Position numbers and translations under genes: made by a program
DNA from: Candidatus Oleimmundimicrobium americanum
Lineage (GTDB): Bacteria; Actinomycetota; Aquicultoria; UBA3085; Oleimmundimicrobiaceae
Assembly: GCA_002366545.1 (NCBI GenBank)
Contig: DFBH01000054.1
Location: 1 to 22,872, forward strand
Reading direction: 5' to 3'
DNA: 22,872 bases
The notes under the pieces: generated by a model
Seen by the model: only the letters and a program-made list of their open reading frames with translations
Database searches by the model: none
Told to the model about the DNA's origin: nothing
Shown: piece by piece, positions 22,144 through 22,872 of the stretch
Layout of the letters: every line of letters starts with the position of its first letter
How positions within the stretch are numbered: the first letter of the stretch is position 1

Positions 22144-22213
22144 GTTAACTCCCTCGCACAATGTTTTTGCTAGCCTTGAAAGATTTTCCCAATGCCGGCC
22201 TCTCCCCGAACCT

Positions 22214-22219
22214 ATTATA
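22214..22219 (-). promoter_or_regulatory. TATAAT -10 box for the 95-aa membrane protein gene
   Basis: A perfect TATAAT on the minus strand, about 70 nt upstream of the ATG at 22143. No convincing -35 is seen at 16-18 nt. The leader includes a GC-rich GCCGGC stretch near 22195. Confidence 0.45.
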
Positions 22220-22331
22220 CCTCTTGTGACACCTTTTGCAGGTTTGCTTTTAGTTTTTATCAAGGAAACCTGTCAAAAATAAAGGCGATAAAAAGCAGGC
22301 CCAGCAACCTGTTTTGCAGAAATTTAAGCTT

Positions 22332-22350
22332 TTAACTATCGACTAATAAC
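22332..22350. repeat. Isolated heptad-type motif
   Basis: This short stretch reads on the minus strand as units TAGTCGA and TAGTTAA, like the tRNA-linked tracts. Its 16 nt at 22335-22350 match 119-134 with one difference. It is the only such tract at this end of the window. Confidence 0.5.
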
Positions 22351-22499
22351 CGAGACGACCTCCGCCTTGTAAGAGTGGTAGCGAGCAATTTGGGTGGAAG
22401 GAGTGCAGATGCTTGATAGGCGCTGTCGTCAGGAATTGTCCTCTTTCTCGATCGCCACCAACACACTAAGAATAGTACCCCAGGAACGACTACTATCAT
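22332..22499 (-). pseudogene. Displaced 3' part of the DUF7670-like gene, in another frame
   Basis: From an ATG at 22499 that overlaps the upstream stop (ATGA), the minus strand encodes MIVVVPGVLFLVCWWRSRKR followed by TIPDDSA and then an extension that runs into a heptad repeat. The PGVLFLVCWW hydrophobic segment and basic end look like the missing last membrane helix of the upstream protein. Re-initiation at the ATGA could in principle make it as a separate peptide, but a frameshift mutation or assembly error is more likely. Confidence 0.5.
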
Positions 22500-22520
22500 C
22501 GACAGAAGATAGTAGTCGTT
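22485..22520. repeat. 13-bp perfect inverted repeat at a frameshift
   Basis: AACGACTACTATC at 22485-22497 is the exact reverse complement of GATAGTAGTCGTT at 22508-22520, separated by 10 nt. It spans the point where the DUF7670-like frame stops and its likely continuation resumes in another frame. Confidence 0.85.
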
Positions 22521-22810
22521 GAACGGGGAAAATTGTGAGTGATTGGACTATGAATTAGAAGCAACGAGAGCGCTGCTAGTTGGAATACAATGGTAATCGT
22601 TCCTCCCAATTGCTCCCAACGCCAGGCAATGCCCAATCCCAAGACACTCAGAAACATAAAGATCGGAGGCAGAGCTTCTGTAAGGGGATAACCCTCCACT
22701 GCATATGGGTCTGCTGCACCGATTGTCATCCAGTTCCATGTATAGCCTATAAGCATTATCAGAGAGTAAGCAATGATAGAAAAAGACCAAATACGTGCAA
22801 TCCAGCGCAT
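22496..22810 (-). CDS. DUF7670-like small membrane protein, 3' end frameshifted
   Basis: The frame encodes 104 residues beginning MRWIARIWSFSIIAYSLIMLIGY, then ADPYAVEGYPLTEALPP, LSVLGLGIAWRWEQLGG and LLLIHSPITHNFPR, a pattern I associate with a small polytopic family (I believe DUF7670) of unknown function. After FPR the sequence STTTIFCR does not look like the family, and the expected last helix appears in another frame downstream (22332-22499). So the gene is probably broken. No start codon with a clear Shine-Dalgarno is seen: the same frame stays open through TTKW to the window edge, so the true start may lie outside. Confidence 0.6.
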   Translation of the reverse strand: MRWIARIWSFSIIAYSLIMLIGYTWNWMTIGAADPYAVEGYPLTEALPPIFMFLSVLGLGIAWRWEQLGGTITIVFQLAALSLLLIHSPITHNFPRSTTTIFCR

Positions 22811-22872
22811 CCATTTCGTTGTGCGATCACCAGTACCGCTAACATTTGGGGTTAATACTAAAAAAGTGTTGG

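Noticed and set aside
22144..22263. 40-residue N-terminal extension of the 95-aa membrane protein
   Set aside because: A TATAAT box sits inside it and a good AGGGAG precedes the inner ATG at 22143.
22580..22855. Plus-strand open frame opposite the DUF7670-like gene
   Set aside because: It is the mirror of a recognisable minus-strand membrane protein and its translation has no protein-like pattern.

Overview
The window reads as a chromosomal segment of a deep-branching, AT-leaning actinobacterium (Actinomycetota). The main reason is the block at about 13.4-21.8 kb: FhaA-type (DUF3662+FHA) protein, FhaB-type FHA protein, PP2C phosphatase, SEDS protein RodA/FtsW, class B penicillin-binding protein and PASTA-domain Ser/Thr kinase, all on the + strand. 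This is the actinobacterial fhaA-fhaB-pstP-rodA-pbpA-pknB cluster that couples phospho-signalling to peptidoglycan synthesis. No phage, transposon, CRISPR or rRNA sequence was seen. The exact lineage cannot be read from the sequence alone.

Layout: (1) 1-672, three minus-strand tRNA genes (Arg-ACG cut by the window edge, Ser-GCT, Ser-TGA). Tandem hairpins and 7-nt-periodic sequence fill the gaps between them. (2) 921-3092, a heme O synthase (ctaB) gene convergent with, and directly abutting, an MFS exporter gene. (3) 3179-5272, minus strand: a PIF1-like helicase with a C-terminal WYL domain and two small membrane proteins, one of 57 aa with a TTG start. (4) 5273-5576, a gene-free stretch made almost wholly of degenerate heptanucleotide repeats. 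(5) 5577-8216, minus strand: tightly packed DUF4446-pheA-serS operon. (6) 8329-12015, plus strand: larE-larB-(DUF5677-like)-larC, making the nickel-pincer nucleotide cofactor; no larA is present. A divergent promoter region separates it from block 5. (7) 12008-13171, minus strand: an exported protein of unknown function, and tRNA-Leu(CAG). (8) 13376-21788, the cell-wall/phospho-signalling cluster, headed by an unusual kinase with a polytopic membrane domain and closed by a kinase with four PASTA repeats. (9) 21856-22872, minus strand: two small membrane protein genes, the second frameshifted at a 13-bp inverted repeat.

Within the cell-wall cluster the two kinases would phosphorylate substrates recognised by the FHA proteins, PstP would reverse this, and RodA (glycosyltransferase) with PbpA (transpeptidase) would be the effector pair. 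In the lar operon, LarB carboxylates and hydrolyses NaAD, LarE adds sulfur and LarC inserts nickel.

The least explained parts are: the composite hairpin element whose first arm is the GCCA end of each tRNA-Ser; the pervasive degenerate 7-nt periodicity of the spacers; the polytopic kinase; and the unknown gene embedded in the lar operon. Several starts were moved inward from the longest reading frame because a -10 box or Shine-Dalgarno sequence lies inside that frame.
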